A stretch of 64,000 bases of DNA from an uncultured Butyricicoccus sp. (GCA_944384745.1 CALWUO010000004.1:48957-112956), one strand, 5' to 3'; positions 25,204-35,714 are shown, numbered from the stretch's first letter. The notes: generated by a model not told the origin, from the letters alone. Made by a program: numbers and translations.

Positions 25204-25956
25204 TCACCCGAATCTTCCTGTAATATAGTCTTCTGTACGCTTATCCTGTGGAACAGAGAACAGTGTTTCTGTATCATTCATTTCTACAACTTCACCCATA
25301 AGGAAAAAAGCTGTTTTATCTGAAATACGTGTCGCCTGTTGCATATTATGAGTCACTATGACGATAGTATAATCCTTTTTAAGCTCTAAAACAAGGTCTT
25401 CTATCTTAGCGGTTGAGATTGGGTCTAGTGCTGAAGTAGGTTCGTCCATCAATAGCACTTCAGGAGTAGTTGCAAGAGCACGAGCAATACAAAGGCGTTG
25501 TTGCTGACCGCCCGACATACCAAGGGCATTTTTATTAAGTCTGTCTTTAACCTCGTCCCAGATAGCCGCTTGTTTTAAACTTTTTTCTACTATTTCATCT
25601 AATTTGGCACGGTTTCTAATTCCATGAGTTCTAGGACCATAAGCCACATTATCATAAATAGACATTGGAAATGGGTTTGGTTTTTGGAAAACCATACCTA
25701 CTCTACGTCTTAGTTCACTTACATCTACGCTTTTATCATAGATATCTTGACCATCTAGTTTCATACTACCTGTGATAACACAGCCTTCAACTAAATCATT
25801 CATACGGTTAAGCGATTTTAAAAGAGTGGATTTACCACAACCAGATGGACCAATAAATGCTGTAATTTCTTGTGATGTAATGTTTAATGATATATCTTTT
25901 AATGCATGAAATTTACCATAATGTAAATCAACATGTTCAACTGTCATTTTATTCAT
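25204..25956 (-). CDS. pstB: Phosphate ABC transporter ATP-binding protein
   Basis: Drives high-affinity phosphate import. The 250 residues contain Walker [10 protein letters not shown], the family-specific [25 protein letters not shown], signature MSGGQQQR and Walker [18 protein letters not shown] six bases before the ATG. Ends 7 nt before phoU. Confidence 0.97.
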   Translation of the reverse strand: MNKMTVEHVDLHYGKFHALKDISLNITSQEITAFIGPSGCGKSTLLKSLNRMNDLVEGCVITGSMKLDGQDIYDKSVDVSELRRRVGMVFQKPNPFPMSIYDNVAYGPRTHGIRNRAKLDEIVEKSLKQAAIWDEVKDRLNKNALGMSGGQQQRLCIARALATTPEVLLMDEPTSALDPISTAKIEDLVLELKKDYTIVIVTHNMQQATRISDKTAFFLMGEVVEMNDTETLFSVPQDKRTEDYITGRFG

Positions 25957-25977
25957 ATTTATCCTCCAAATTGGTTA

Positions 25978-26832
25978 TTACTTATTAACACCTATTTTTT
26001 TTGCTGCAATATTGCTTAAAGCATTTATTACAAATACCATTATAAGCAGTACAACACCTGTTGCATAAGCTTCACCAGTATGAAAACCTTCGCTTGATAA
26101 AATATACATATGTACAGCAAGTGTACGAGTTGAGTCTAAAAGGAAGTCACTACCAACAGCAATTTCTGCAACAGTACCAGCAGTGTAAATAAGTGCGGCA
26201 GTTTCACCTACAATACGACCAATAGCAAGAATTACACCCGCTAAAATACCTGGAACAGCACTTGGAAGAACTGCTCTGAAAACGGTACGCAATTTACCAG
26301 CACCAAGACCAAAAGAGGCTTCACGGTACATCTGAGGTACAGAAATAAGTGCTTCCTCTGTGGTACGAATAACAAGAGGTAAAATCATAATTGCAACTGT
26401 TAATGCACCAGAAATCAGAGATAATCCCATTTGTAAACGCTGTACAAAAAACAGCATACCAAACAAACCATAAACAATAGATGGTATACCAGAAAGTGTT
26501 TCCGCAGTCATACGAATAACTTCAACAAGTTTACTTCCCTTTTTAGCATATTCAACTAGATAAATAGCAGTAAATACACCTAAAGGCACTGCAATAATAA
26601 GTGCAATCAATGTCATTAACAATGTGTTTATCAAAGCTGGAAACATTGAAACATTTTCCGAATTATATTCAAGAGCAAACAAAGAAGGTTTTAAATAAGG
26701 AATACCGTTTACAAGAATATAAACAATAAGAAAAATAAGGGCTGCAAAAGTTATTAACGCTGCCACTGCAACTAAAATTTTTAAAATTATGCTTAAAGGT
26801 CTTTTGCGTTTTGATTTAATCTCAACCTGCAT
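25978..26832 (-). CDS. pstA: Phosphate ABC transporter permease PstA
   Basis: Six-helix permease, 284 residues, with GIPSIVYGLFGMLFF and the EAA loop MYREASFGLGAGKLRTVFRAVLP, then GRIVGETAALIYTAG. Overlaps the pstC gene by 11 nt. With PstC it forms the membrane channel. Confidence 0.95.
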   Translation of the reverse strand: MQVEIKSKRKRPLSIILKILVAVAALITFAALIFLIVYILVNGIPYLKPSLFALEYNSENVSMFPALINTLLMTLIALIIAVPLGVFTAIYLVEYAKKGSKLVEVIRMTAETLSGIPSIVYGLFGMLFFVQRLQMGLSLISGALTVAIMILPLVIRTTEEALISVPQMYREASFGLGAGKLRTVFRAVLPSAVPGILAGVILAIGRIVGETAALIYTAGTVAEIAVGSDFLLDSTRTLAVHMYILSSEGFHTGEAYATGVVLLIMVFVINALSNIAAKKIGVNK

Positions 26833-27688
26833 TTGAGTCCCTCCTCTTTAGGATAGAGAATGATATATTTATAATCAAAATGAAAACAAAAAGAACTACA
26901 CCAGTTGCAATAAGAACTTCTCTGTGAAGACCTTCTGCATAAGCCATATCCATAACGATATTACCAGTAAGTGTTCTAACACCTTGGAAAATGCTTTCTG
27001 GAACTCTTGGCTGGTTGCCTGCAACCATAATTACAGCCATAGTTTCACCGATTGCACGTCCAATACCTAAAATAACACCTGCAAGCACGCCAGATTTTGC
27101 CGCAGGAAGAACTGTTCGGAAAATCGCTTCTTCATGGGTTGCACCAAGTGCAGTTGCACCCTCATAATAAGACTTAGGAACTGCTCTAAGTGCTGACTCA
27201 GATACACCAATAATAGTAGGTAAAATCATAAGACCTAAAAGTATTGATGCCGCTAAAATTGACTGACCTTTACAGCCATAGTTCTTACTAAATAATTCTC
27301 TAAGAAATGGAACAATAACAACAAGACCAAAGAAACCATAAACAACTGATGGAATACCAGCTAATAACTCAGTTGCCGATTTTAAAGGACGATATAATTT
27401 TTTAGGACAATAAAAAGCCATAAATACCGCAGTAAGTACACCAATAGGCACACCAATTATTATAGAACCTGCTGTAACATAAATTGAACCAATAATCATT
27501 GGAAAAATCCCAAATTCAGGATTACTTGCAGTAGGTTTCCAACTTGTACCACCTAAAAACTTTAAAAATCCTACCTCCTGCATTGCAGGAACACCACTTG
27601 CAAATAGGAAAACACAAATCAGCACTACGGCAAAGATGGAAGTTAATGCCGCAAGTGCAAATACGCCATGCATAATTTTTTCTTTCAT
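26822..27688 (-). CDS. pstC: Phosphate ABC transporter permease PstC
   Basis: Partner permease of PstA; 288 residues, six helices. Family segments LAGIPSVVYGFFGL, SYYEGATALGATHEEAIFRTVLPAA and GRAIGETMAVIMVAGN. It is separated from pstS by a strong hairpin (27714-27741). Confidence 0.95.
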   Translation of the reverse strand: MKEKIMHGVFALAALTSIFAVVLICVFLFASGVPAMQEVGFLKFLGGTSWKPTASNPEFGIFPMIIGSIYVTAGSIIIGVPIGVLTAVFMAFYCPKKLYRPLKSATELLAGIPSVVYGFFGLVVIVPFLRELFSKNYGCKGQSILAASILLGLMILPTIIGVSESALRAVPKSYYEGATALGATHEEAIFRTVLPAAKSGVLAGVILGIGRAIGETMAVIMVAGNQPRVPESIFQGVRTLTGNIVMDMAYAEGLHREVLIATGVVLFVFILIINISFSILKRRDSNAG

Positions 27689-27713
27689 CTAAACACCTTT
27701 TTCTATACACGCT

Positions 27714-27741
27714 GTTAGGGCGGTATAAATGCCGCCCTAAC
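27714..27741 (-). promoter_or_regulatory. mRNA hairpin between pstS and pstC, no T run
   Basis: GTTAGGGCGG (27714-27723) pairs exactly with CCGCCCTAAC (27732-27741), 8-nt loop. No T run follows on the minus strand, so it is more likely a 3'-end-protecting or processing stem that raises pstS mRNA relative to the transporter genes. Confidence 0.55.
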
Positions 27742-27761
27742 CAGATTTTATTTTCTATTTA

Positions 27762-28652
27762 TTATTCAGCAACTTCAGACCAATCAGTGATTTCACCTGT
27801 GTAAATCTTTTGAACCTGCTCACTAGACAGACCAGAGATAGTATTTTCATTATTTACAATAACTGCAATACCATCATTTGCAATTACAGTTCCCTTTAAT
27901 TTAGATGCCTCATCGTCCTTTAATTCACGAGATGCCATGCCAATATCAAAAGTACCATCAGCCGCACCACTCATACCAGCAGTAGAATCAGAGCTTTGAA
28001 CTTCAATTTCAGCCGCACTGTTGATTGCTTCATAACCTTCTGCCAGCTTTTCCATTAGAGGGAATACAGAAGAAGAACCACCTACAACAATCTTACCAGA
28101 AGAACCATCTGTTTCAAATTCAGCCGCATTATCATTTATGGAGATATAATCTTCAGAAACCACTGCTTGACCATCAGCAGAAAGAATATAGTTTATAAAG
28201 TCCTTAGCAACTCCAGTTGGTTCGCCTTTAGTAGCGATATTAAATGGACGAGATACCTTATAAGTGCCATTCTTTACATTTTCAGCGGTAGCTTCAGCAC
28301 CATCAATCTGAAGAGCTTTTACATTATTATTTAGAGAACCTAGTGACACATAACCAATAGCGGCTGGGTCACCTGCAATAGTTGACAGCATAACATCAGT
28401 TTTATTTGTTATCATAGCATCTACTGTTGTCATATCTGTTTTGTTACCATCAGCGTCTTTCTGTTCAATGCCCATTAGCTCAATAAAAGCACCTCGAGTA
28501 CCAGAACCATCTTCACGGCTTACAACTGTGATAGCTCCAAGGTCACTAGCACCATATTCTGCACTACCATTTGAATTGTTTGAAGTACCACAGCCTGTTA
28601 TCATTGCCGCAATAGCTGTTGCTGTCAATACTGCGAAAATTCTCTTTTTCAT
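27762..28652 (-). CDS. pstS: Phosphate-binding lipoprotein PstS
   Basis: Extracytoplasmic phosphate receptor. Signal peptide ends at the lipobox ITGC with acylated Cys21. The 296-residue precursor shows the phosphate-site segments TVVSREDGSGTRGAF, GGSSSVFPLMEKLAEGY and SSDSTAGMSGAADGTFDIGMASRE. The order of the two lobes is circularly shifted relative to the E. coli form, as in many Clostridia. First gene of the pst operon, behind Pho-box-like repeats. Confidence 0.95.
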   Translation of the reverse strand: MKKRIFAVLTATAIAAMITGCGTSNNSNGSAEYGASDLGAITVVSREDGSGTRGAFIELMGIEQKDADGNKTDMTTVDAMITNKTDVMLSTIAGDPAAIGYVSLGSLNNNVKALQIDGAEATAENVKNGTYKVSRPFNIATKGEPTGVAKDFINYILSADGQAVVSEDYISINDNAAEFETDGSSGKIVVGGSSSVFPLMEKLAEGYEAINSAAEIEVQSSDSTAGMSGAADGTFDIGMASRELKDDEASKLKGTVIANDGIAVIVNNENTISGLSSEQVQKIYTGEITDWSEVAE

Positions 28653-28711
28653 AATTATTTATCTCCTTTGTTTGCGTGTTTTTCATCACTGAGAATAGTC
28701 TATAATAGTTT

Positions 28712-28761
28712 TGTAAAGTGTTCATGCGATGTATTGTAAATACTGTGTAAAATACTTTACA
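28712..28761 (-). promoter_or_regulatory. Pho-box-like direct repeats upstream of pstS
   Basis: Minus-strand TTTACA occurs at 28746-28751 and 28735-28740, exactly 11 bp apart, and again at 28712-28717, about two repeat units further. This fits the TT(A/T/C)ACA repeats with ~11-bp period bound by PhoP. The first copy is also part of a palindrome TGTAAA-ATAC-TTTACA (28746-28761). The -10 region (TATTAT) downstream lacks a good -35, as expected for an activator-dependent promoter. Confidence 0.65.
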
Positions 28762-28783
28762 GAACAAAAAGGCTGATTTTACA

Positions 28784-28825
28784 AAAGAAAAATCTCCCCA
28801 TTCACGTCAATAAACAGGGAGATTT
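28784..28825 (-). terminator. Intrinsic terminator of the deacetylase-like gene
   Basis: Minus strand AAATCTCCC pairs with GGGAGATTT (28817-28825 with 28790-28798), 18-nt loop, then TTCTTTTG. Confidence 0.75.
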
Positions 28826-28859
28826 GTTGTATTTTTAGTATTTTATTAACTTTTAGGTA

Positions 28860-29804
28860 TTATTCAAAATAATCAAATGTAACAGGAACAGTAGTTGATT
28901 TTATATTTGCAAAATAATATCCATTTTTCCCAAGATAATTTAACATATATTTAACTGCTCTTGCGGTTGAAGAATTTTCTTCTGAATCATGCATTAAAAC
29001 TATGGCTTGGTCATAATCTTTTACATCATTTGCAACATCTTGAACAATGGCTTCCCAATCATCTTCATTATTACCATTATCATCGCTGTTTACATTCCAG
29101 TCAAAGAATACAAAACCACGTCTTGTCATTTCAGATATAAGTTCTCTGTATATACTGCTATTATATTCATTTATAGAGCCGCATGGAAATCTGAATACAC
29201 TTGGATACACACCACATGCGTCATATATAGCTGTATAAGCTTTATTAAAATCAGCCAGAAAAGCGTCCACTGACTGATAAATTGTTTTATAGTCTGTGGA
29301 ATAACTACAAATACCAACCGTATGACCTTCATCAGACATACGTTTTATAATCGCCTCATTACCTTGAATATTCTCACATGTGATAAAAAATGTTGCTTTC
29401 TGACCAGCATTTTTTAAATAGTCCAAAATATCTTCAGTGTTTTCTGATGGACCACCCTCAAAAGTTAAATAAATAGCTCTTTTATCTATTTCATCTAATG
29501 TCTGTGGTCTCTCAGCCATCATTTCAGGATATAGCTTTTGGTAAGCAAGTGCGGTTTCTGATTTACCCTCTAGTATGTAAGCAGGTACATAATTTTGTAC
29601 TATTTCAAGTTTTGACTGTAAACTATTAACTTCATCTGCAAGTTTTTTTTCATTTAATGCAATTTTTTGTGCACGAGTGGTTTGAATTACAGCTAAAGCA
29701 ACAGCCGCAACAAAGATAATCAGAGTAATTAACTTAAATAATGCTTTTGGATTTCCACGACGATAGCCACTTCTGTAACCACCACGTCTTCTATAATAAG
29801 CCAA
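28860..29804 (-). CDS. Membrane-anchored polysaccharide-deacetylase-fold protein lacking the metal triad
   Basis: The 314 residues have a very basic Gly/Tyr/Arg N-terminus (1-20), one membrane helix (~22-42), a coiled-coil-like linker (44-72) and a NodB-type domain (~108-305) outside the membrane. The canonical TFDDGP is TFEGGP (114-119), so the metal-binding Asp is Gly117. The canonical HSYSH is CSYST (166-170), so both metal His are lost. The later motifs RFPCGS (205-210) and LMHD (270-273) remain. The fold call is firm; deacetylase activity on peptidoglycan is doubtful. Single-gene unit ending in its own terminator. Confidence 0.85.
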   Translation of the reverse strand: MAYYRRRGGYRSGYRRGNPKALFKLITLIIFVAAVALAVIQTTRAQKIALNEKKLADEVNSLQSKLEIVQNYVPAYILEGKSETALAYQKLYPEMMAERPQTLDEIDKRAIYLTFEGGPSENTEDILDYLKNAGQKATFFITCENIQGNEAIIKRMSDEGHTVGICSYSTDYKTIYQSVDAFLADFNKAYTAIYDACGVYPSVFRFPCGSINEYNSSIYRELISEMTRRGFVFFDWNVNSDDNGNNEDDWEAIVQDVANDVKDYDQAIVLMHDSEENSSTARAVKYMLNYLGKNGYYFANIKSTTVPVTFDYFE

Positions 29805-29889
29805 CTATATCACTCCATTTCAATAAAAATAATATCATAGACAGTCGTATTCTATACTATTATACAAGATTTTAGAAAATAAGCAATAT

Positions 29890-29919
29890 AAAAAACATCT
29901 GCCCAATCAAGGGCAGATG
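29890..29919 (-). terminator. Intrinsic terminator downstream of uvrA
   Basis: CATCTGCCC (29896-29904) and GGGCAGATG (29911-29919) form a perfect 9-bp stem with 6-nt loop; on the minus strand six T follow (29890-29895). It lies 170 nt after the uvrA stop, the nearest good terminator. Confidence 0.75.
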
Positions 29920-29932
29920 CAAAGCACAAGTA

Positions 29933-29998
29933 TAGATAAGCTGTTTTTTTGGGTTTTATGAAAAATATGACAGTAATTTCATGTCATATGCTTATCTA
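29933..29998. other. Nested inverted repeats in the uvrA 3' region
   Basis: Outer arms TAGATAAGC (29933-29941) and GCTTATCTA (29990-29998) pair exactly. An inner exact hairpin ATATGACA (29965-29972) with TGTCATAT (29982-29989) stacks directly against the 3' outer arm. A 23-nt unpaired stretch with a T run remains on the 5' side. On the plus strand TTTTTC follows. It may be a second terminator for opposite-strand transcription or an unrecognised structured RNA element. Confidence 0.5.
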
Positions 29999-30091
29999 TT
30001 TTTCAAAAGACATATTACTATATATTTCTTAAATATCTCTGAAATTTTGATAATTTATTTAACAGACAATAAAATTTTATATTTCTGTGTT

Positions 30092-32908
30092 TTAGAGGTA
30101 TTTTTTAAGATATTTTCCTGTATATGATTTCTCACATTTAACAACTTGCTCTGGTGTACCTGTGCAAACTATTGTTCCGCCACCGTCGCCACCTTCTGGC
30201 CCTAAATCAATTATATGGTCAGCTATTTTTATAACATCTAAATTATGCTCAATAACAACAACTGTATTTCCTTTATCAACAAGTTTTTGCAATACATCAA
30301 CCAATTTGTGAACATCAGCTATATGCAAACCTGTTGTAGGCTCATCTAAAATATAAATTGTTTTTCCTGTTGAGCGTTTAGAAAGCTCGGTCGCAAGTTT
30401 AACTCTTTGAGCCTCACCACCAGATAAAGTTGTTGAGGACTGACCTAATTTAACATAACCTAATCCCACTTCTTGCATGGTTTTCAGTTTTCTTGCAAGT
30501 TTTGGCACATTTTCAAAAAACTCTACTGCTTCATCTACTGTCATATCTAAAACTTCATAGATATTTTTACCTTTATATTTGACCTCAAGAGTTTCTCTGT
30601 TGTATCTTTTGCCTTTACATACATCACAAGGAACATAAATATCAGGCAGAAAATGCATTTCTATTTTTAATAGTCCATCACCAGTGCAAGCCTCACAACG
30701 ACCACCTTTCACATTAAAGGAAAATCTACCTGCATTATAACCTCTGGCTTTTGCGTCTGTTGTTTGGGCGAAAAGTTCTCTTATATCGCCAAATAAACCT
30801 GTATAAGTTGCAGGGTTTGAACGTGGAGTTCTTCCTATTGGTGATTGGTCTATGCCTACAACTTTATCCAGATTTTCAAGACCTAACATTTCTTTATGTT
30901 CACCCGCTCTAGTTCTAGCACCATTTAAGTCAGCCGCTAAACGCTTATAAAGCACCTCATTTACAAAAGAGGATTTACCAGAACCAGAAACACCAGTCAC
31001 ACAAGTAAGTGTACCAAGTGGAATAGTAAAATCAATATTTTTTAGATTATTTACATTTGCACCTTTGATTTCTAATGTTTTACCGTTGCCATTTCTGCGT
31101 TTTTGTGGAACAGGGATTTTCTTTCTACCTGAAAGATAAGCACCTGTTTGGGATTTTTCACATTTAAGCAAATCCTGTACATTGCCTTGAAAAATCACTT
31201 CACCGCCATTTATACCTGCTGCTGGACCTATATCAACTATATAATCAGCCGCATACATAGTGTCTTCATCGTGCTCAACCACAATAAGGGTGTTTCCTAA
31301 ATCTCTTAAATGCCTAAGAGTATCAAGCAATTTATCATTATCACGCTGATGAAGTCCGATAGATGGTTCATCAAGTATATAAAGTACACCCATAAGTGAA
31401 GAACCAATTTGAGTTGCAAGCCTAATTCTTTGAGCCTCACCACCAGAAAGTGTGCCTGATGAGCGTGAAAGGGTTAAATATTCAAGACCTACTGAATTTA
31501 AAAAGCCCAATCTGTCCAAAATTTCTTTTATAACCCTATCGCCTATTTTATGTTGCATTTCAGTTAGTTCTAAAGACTGCATAAATTCAATGGCTTTAGA
31601 AACTGACTTTTCGCAAAATTCAATTATATTAAGCCCTCCAACTGTTACTGCTAATACTTCTTTTTTTAGACGTCTACCCTTACAATCTGGACATGGAACT
31701 TCGCTCATACATTCTTCAATTTCATTTCTTGCATATTCGCTTGAGGTTTCTCTATATCTGCGTTCAAGATTATTTATAATACCCTCAAAAGGTTGTTCCA
31801 TTTTACCACCAGAAAAACGACTTACAGAAAGGGTTAATTTTTGTTCACCTGTTCCATAAAGCAAAGCATTTAATGCTTCATCTGAAAAATCTTTAACAGG
31901 TGTATCAAGTGTGAAACCGTATTTTTTACCTAGAGCTGTATAATACATATAAGCAATGCTACCTGTTTCCACATTGCCCCAACCGCTTGCTTTTATTGCA
32001 CCCTCATTCAAAGAAAGTGCAGGATTTGGAATAACACAAGCAGGGTCAATTTTCATTTGTATACCTAAACCCGTACAAGTTGGGCAAGCTCCATAAGGGT
32101 TATTAAATGAAAACATTCTTGGTGTTAACTCTTCCATTGATATTCCGCAGTCCTCACAAGCATAATTTTGTGAAAAACTTAGCAGTTCACCACCAATAAC
32201 ATCTGCAAGCACTAAACCACCTGTTAAAGCTGAGGCTGTTTCAACCGAATCTGTAAGTCTAGCTCTAATATCATCTTTAATAATAAGTCTATCTATAACA
32301 ATTTCTATTGTATGCTTTTTATTTTTCTCAAGAGTTATTTCCTCTGATAAATCATATACATTTCCATCTATACGAACTCTAACATAACCAGATTTTCTGG
32401 CATCATCTAAAACTTTTTTATGTTCTCCTTTTCTACCTCTTATAATAGGGGCTAAAATTTGAAGTTTTGTGCGTTCTGGAAGTTCAAGAAGTCTATCTAT
32501 AATTTGGTCTATTGTCTGCTGATGTATTTCTTTACCGCATTTAGGGCAATGAGGAATACCAATTCTAGCCCATAGCAGTCTTAAATAGTCATAAATTTCA
32601 GTTACAGTTCCCACTGTTGAGCGTGGATTTTTAGATGTAGTTTTCTGGTCAATAGATATAGCTGGAGAAAGTCCCTCTATATAGTCAACATCTGGCTTTT
32701 CCATCTGCCCTAAAAACTGTCTTGCATAAGAAGATAACGATTCTACATATCTACGTTGACCTTCTGCATAAATGGTATCAAATGCAAGTGAAGATTTACC
32801 CGAACCCGATAAACCAGTAAAAACAACAAGTTTATCTCTAGGTATTTTTATATCAACATTTTTAAGGTTGTGTTCTCTTGCACCTTTAACATAAATATGC
32901 TCGTGCAT
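30092..32908 (-). CDS. uvrA: Excinuclease ABC subunit A
   Basis: Damage-recognition ATPase of nucleotide excision repair. The 938 residues have two ABC modules: first Walker [10 protein letters not shown] near 31-39, second GVSGSGKSS near 640; signatures [12 protein letters not shown] and [11 protein letters not shown]; zinc-finger cysteines in [19 protein letters not shown] and in [18 protein letters not shown]. Length is normal. Third gene of the uvrB-EFR1-uvrA operon, 18 nt after the ferredoxin gene. Ends 170 nt before a terminator. Confidence 0.98.
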   Translation of the reverse strand: MHEHIYVKGAREHNLKNVDIKIPRDKLVVFTGLSGSGKSSLAFDTIYAEGQRRYVESLSSYARQFLGQMEKPDVDYIEGLSPAISIDQKTTSKNPRSTVGTVTEIYDYLRLLWARIGIPHCPKCGKEIHQQTIDQIIDRLLELPERTKLQILAPIIRGRKGEHKKVLDDARKSGYVRVRIDGNVYDLSEEITLEKNKKHTIEIVIDRLIIKDDIRARLTDSVETASALTGGLVLADVIGGELLSFSQNYACEDCGISMEELTPRMFSFNNPYGACPTCTGLGIQMKIDPACVIPNPALSLNEGAIKASGWGNVETGSIAYMYYTALGKKYGFTLDTPVKDFSDEALNALLYGTGEQKLTLSVSRFSGGKMEQPFEGIINNLERRYRETSSEYARNEIEECMSEVPCPDCKGRRLKKEVLAVTVGGLNIIEFCEKSVSKAIEFMQSLELTEMQHKIGDRVIKEILDRLGFLNSVGLEYLTLSRSSGTLSGGEAQRIRLATQIGSSLMGVLYILDEPSIGLHQRDNDKLLDTLRHLRDLGNTLIVVEHDEDTMYAADYIVDIGPAAGINGGEVIFQGNVQDLLKCEKSQTGAYLSGRKKIPVPQKRRNGNGKTLEIKGANVNNLKNIDFTIPLGTLTCVTGVSGSGKSSFVNEVLYKRLAADLNGARTRAGEHKEMLGLENLDKVVGIDQSPIGRTPRSNPATYTGLFGDIRELFAQTTDAKARGYNAGRFSFNVKGGRCEACTGDGLLKIEMHFLPDIYVPCDVCKGKRYNRETLEVKYKGKNIYEVLDMTVDEAVEFFENVPKLARKLKTMQEVGLGYVKLGQSSTTLSGGEAQRVKLATELSKRSTGKTIYILDEPTTGLHIADVHKLVDVLQKLVDKGNTVVVIEHNLDVIKIADHIIDLGPEGGDGGGTIVCTGTPEQVVKCEKSYTGKYLKKYL

Positions 32909-32926
32909 ATCTTATAAACTCCTTTT

Positions 32927-33724
32927 CTAAATAAAAATTTCTGGCTCTGCTCTTCTTGTATATTCAAGTTCTAATTCAGTTTTATGATATAAGTATCCCT
33001 CATCATCAAAATATTTTGCACCAGTTGGACATTTTTTCTCACAAGCACAACATTTAATACAAATACCTGTGATTTTTGATGGATTTTCTCTTGATATAGA
33101 ACCCATAGGACAAGCGTTTACACATATTCCACAGTTATTACAGAGTTCGGTTTTAGTTTTAGGCTTAACTTTTAAAATATTTATAAAATTACCTGCTCTA
33201 TCTCTTGGTTTATAGTATTCTCTTATAGGTGTAAAGCCATTGACCTTTACGCTTTTAAATTCATGACTGGTGTTTACCTTGTCAGCAATTTGTTTTCCAA
33301 AATCGCAAGCTTTCGCCAAATCATCACTATCTGGACGATTTTTTGCCAAAATTTTAGAAAAAGCGTGTTGAGCAACAAAAGCACCCCCTGCAATAGCACA
33401 AAATCCATTATTTTCTAATATGGTTTTAAGCTCAATAAGTGCGTCATCATAGTTTCTATTGCCATAAACAACCACTGGTACACAAAGAGTATTTTCACCT
33501 TTTATTTTATCTAAGAATTTTAAAAGCACATTCGGAACTCTACCAGCATAAACAGGAACACCAATAACAACTAAATCATTATTTGAAAAGTTATAATCAC
33601 TATTTCTTATTTGTGGAAGTGTAAAATCTATAATATTAAAATTTTTATCTATGCTTTTTGCAATGGTGCAAATAATCTTTTTTGTGTTTCCATTAGGGCT
33701 AAAACACATTGCAGTTATATTCAT
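32927..33724 (-). CDS. EFR1-family flavodoxin-ferredoxin protein
   Basis: Soluble electron-transfer protein of 265 residues. Residues ~1-150 form a flavodoxin-like FMN domain (phosphate loop SPNGNTKKI at 9-17, then VVIGVPVYAGRVPNVLLKFL) and the C-terminus carries two 4Fe-4S motifs: CNNCGICVNACPMG and CIKCCACEKKCPTGA. EFR1 is common in Clostridia, function unknown. It lies one base after uvrB and 18 nt before uvrA, so it must be co-transcribed with both and probably falls under LexA control. A role in DNA repair is an inference from position alone. Confidence 0.85.
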   Translation of the reverse strand: MNITAMCFSPNGNTKKIICTIAKSIDKNFNIIDFTLPQIRNSDYNFSNNDLVVIGVPVYAGRVPNVLLKFLDKIKGENTLCVPVVVYGNRNYDDALIELKTILENNGFCAIAGGAFVAQHAFSKILAKNRPDSDDLAKACDFGKQIADKVNTSHEFKSVKVNGFTPIREYYKPRDRAGNFINILKVKPKTKTELCNNCGICVNACPMGSISRENPSKITGICIKCCACEKKCPTGAKYFDDEGYLYHKTELELEYTRRAEPEIFI

Positions 33725-33725
33725 A

Positions 33726-35672
33726 TTATTTCCCCTCTAGCTGTTTTATCTGGTCACGGAGTTCTGCGGCAAGCTCAAATTCCAGCAATTTTGCTGCTTC
33801 TTTCATTTGACGTGTAAGACGAGCAATTTCGGCTTCTTTTTGTGTTTTGGTGAGTTTCTTTGTTGGAACTTTGCTTTCTGTGGATATTTCAATAATATCT
33901 TTAATACTCTTTTTAACTGTTTTTGGTGTTATTCCATGTTTTTCATTAAATTCCTGTTGAAGTTTTCTTCTTCTTTTGGTTTCGGTTATCGCCCTATGCA
34001 TAGATGTGGTTTCACTATCTGCATACATTATAACCATACCATTTTCATTTCTTGCGGCTCTGCCTATTGTTTGAATTAGTGAGGTTTCAGAACGCAAAAA
34101 TCCTTCTTTATCAGCGTCCAGAATAGCAACTAAAGAAACTTCTGGCAAATCAAGTCCTTCTCTTAAAAGGTTAATTCCTACTAAAACATCATAAACACCA
34201 AGTCTTAAATCCCTTATAAGTTCCATTCTCTCAATGGTTTTAACATCATGGTGCATATAACGCACTTTTATTCCCACACCCTCTAAATATGCGGTTAAAT
34301 CCTCTGCCATTTTTTTAGTAAGGGTTGTCACTAATACACGTTCTTTTAACTCTATACGCTTATGAATTTCAGATAACAAATCATCAATTTGACCTTCAAC
34401 AGGTCTTACAGATATTACAGGGTCTAAAAGTCCAGTAGGTCTTATAACCTGTTCTACAATTTGCCCTGCACGTTCTTTTTCATACTGTGCAGGTGTAGCA
34501 GATACATATAAAACTTGATTTAAACGCTCATTAAACTCCTCAAAATTAAGCGGTCTATTATCCATTGCTGATGGTAATCTAAAGCCATTTTGCACAAGTG
34601 CTTCTTTTCTGGCTCTATCACCGTGATACATAGCCCTAATCTGTGGAAGCATTACATGACTTTCATCTACTATCAATAGAAAATCTTTAGGAAAATAATT
34701 TATAAGTGTATATGGTGCAGAACCAGCCTGTCTGCCTGAAAGCACTCTGGAATAGTTTTCAATACCTGAACAGAAACCTATTTCTTGTAACATTTCTATA
34801 TCATAGCGTGTACGCTGTTCAATACGTTGAGCCTCTACAAGTTTACCTTGTGAATTAAAATATTCTATTTGTGCATTAAGTTCTTTTTCTAACTCTTTTA
34901 TTGCAACTTGCAGTTTTTCTCTGCTTGTGACATAGTGACTTGCTGGGAAAATTGCTATATGTCCAAGCTCTTTTATAGCTTTACCTGTAAGTGGGTCAAT
35001 TCTGCTTATTCTATCTATTTCATCACCGAAAAATTCAATTCTAACACAATCACTATCAGAATAAACAGGCCATATCTCTATTGTATCGCCACGTACTCTA
35101 AAGCGATTTCGCTCAAAAGCTACATCATTTCGTTCATATTGTAACTCTATAAGCTTTTTAATCAAATCATCTCGATTTTTTTCCATATTAGGTCGAAGTG
35201 AAATAACCATATTTTTATAATCAATAGGGTCACCAAGTGAGTAAATACAAGAAACCGATGCAACAATAATAACATCTTGTCTTTCACTTAAAACAGCGGT
35301 TGCAGAGTGGCGAAGTCTGTCTATTTCCTCATTTATCGCTGAGTCCTTTTCTATATAGGTATCAGTTGATGCAATATAAGCTTCTGGCTGATAATAATCA
35401 TAATAGCTTACAAAGTATTCAACCGCATTGTCTGGGAAAAACTCACGAAGTTCTGAACAAAGTTGTGCCGCTAATGTCTTGTTATGTGCTAAAACTAAAG
35501 TAGGCTTTTGCACTCTTTGAATTATATTTGCCATTGTAAAGGTTTTTCCTGAACCTGTAACACCAAGTAAAACCTGTTCATCTATGCCATTTAAAAAGCC
35601 ATTGGCGAGTTTTTCAACTGCCTCTGGTTGGTCACCTGCCATTTTATAAGGTCTTTTAATTTTAAATTCCAT
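33726..35672 (-). CDS. uvrB: Excinuclease ABC subunit B
   Basis: Helicase-like subunit of nucleotide excision repair. The 648 residues show Walker [11 protein letters not shown] (39-48), the beta-hairpin region [22 protein letters not shown] that inserts in DNA, DESHV, helicase motifs VSATPAQYE and QTIGRAARN, and the C-terminal UVR domain binding UvrC ([25 protein letters not shown]). First gene of its operon with LexA-type box and promoter upstream. Confidence 0.98.
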   Translation of the reverse strand: MEFKIKRPYKMAGDQPEAVEKLANGFLNGIDEQVLLGVTGSGKTFTMANIIQRVQKPTLVLAHNKTLAAQLCSELREFFPDNAVEYFVSYYDYYQPEAYIASTDTYIEKDSAINEEIDRLRHSATAVLSERQDVIIVASVSCIYSLGDPIDYKNMVISLRPNMEKNRDDLIKKLIELQYERNDVAFERNRFRVRGDTIEIWPVYSDSDCVRIEFFGDEIDRISRIDPLTGKAIKELGHIAIFPASHYVTSREKLQVAIKELEKELNAQIEYFNSQGKLVEAQRIEQRTRYDIEMLQEIGFCSGIENYSRVLSGRQAGSAPYTLINYFPKDFLLIVDESHVMLPQIRAMYHGDRARKEALVQNGFRLPSAMDNRPLNFEEFNERLNQVLYVSATPAQYEKERAGQIVEQVIRPTGLLDPVISVRPVEGQIDDLLSEIHKRIELKERVLVTTLTKKMAEDLTAYLEGVGIKVRYMHHDVKTIERMELIRDLRLGVYDVLVGINLLREGLDLPEVSLVAILDADKEGFLRSETSLIQTIGRAARNENGMVIMYADSETTSMHRAITETKRRRKLQQEFNEKHGITPKTVKKSIKDIIEISTESKVPTKKLTKTQKEAEIARLTRQMKEAAKLLEFELAAELRDQIKQLEGK

Positions 35673-35714
35673 ATGTTCACCTCCGATATATAATCTGTCA
35701 CTATTTCACACAAA

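Noticed and set aside
31452..31859. 135-residue plus-strand ORF inside uvrA
   Set aside because: Antisense shadow of a conserved ATPase; no start signal, no recognisable domain.
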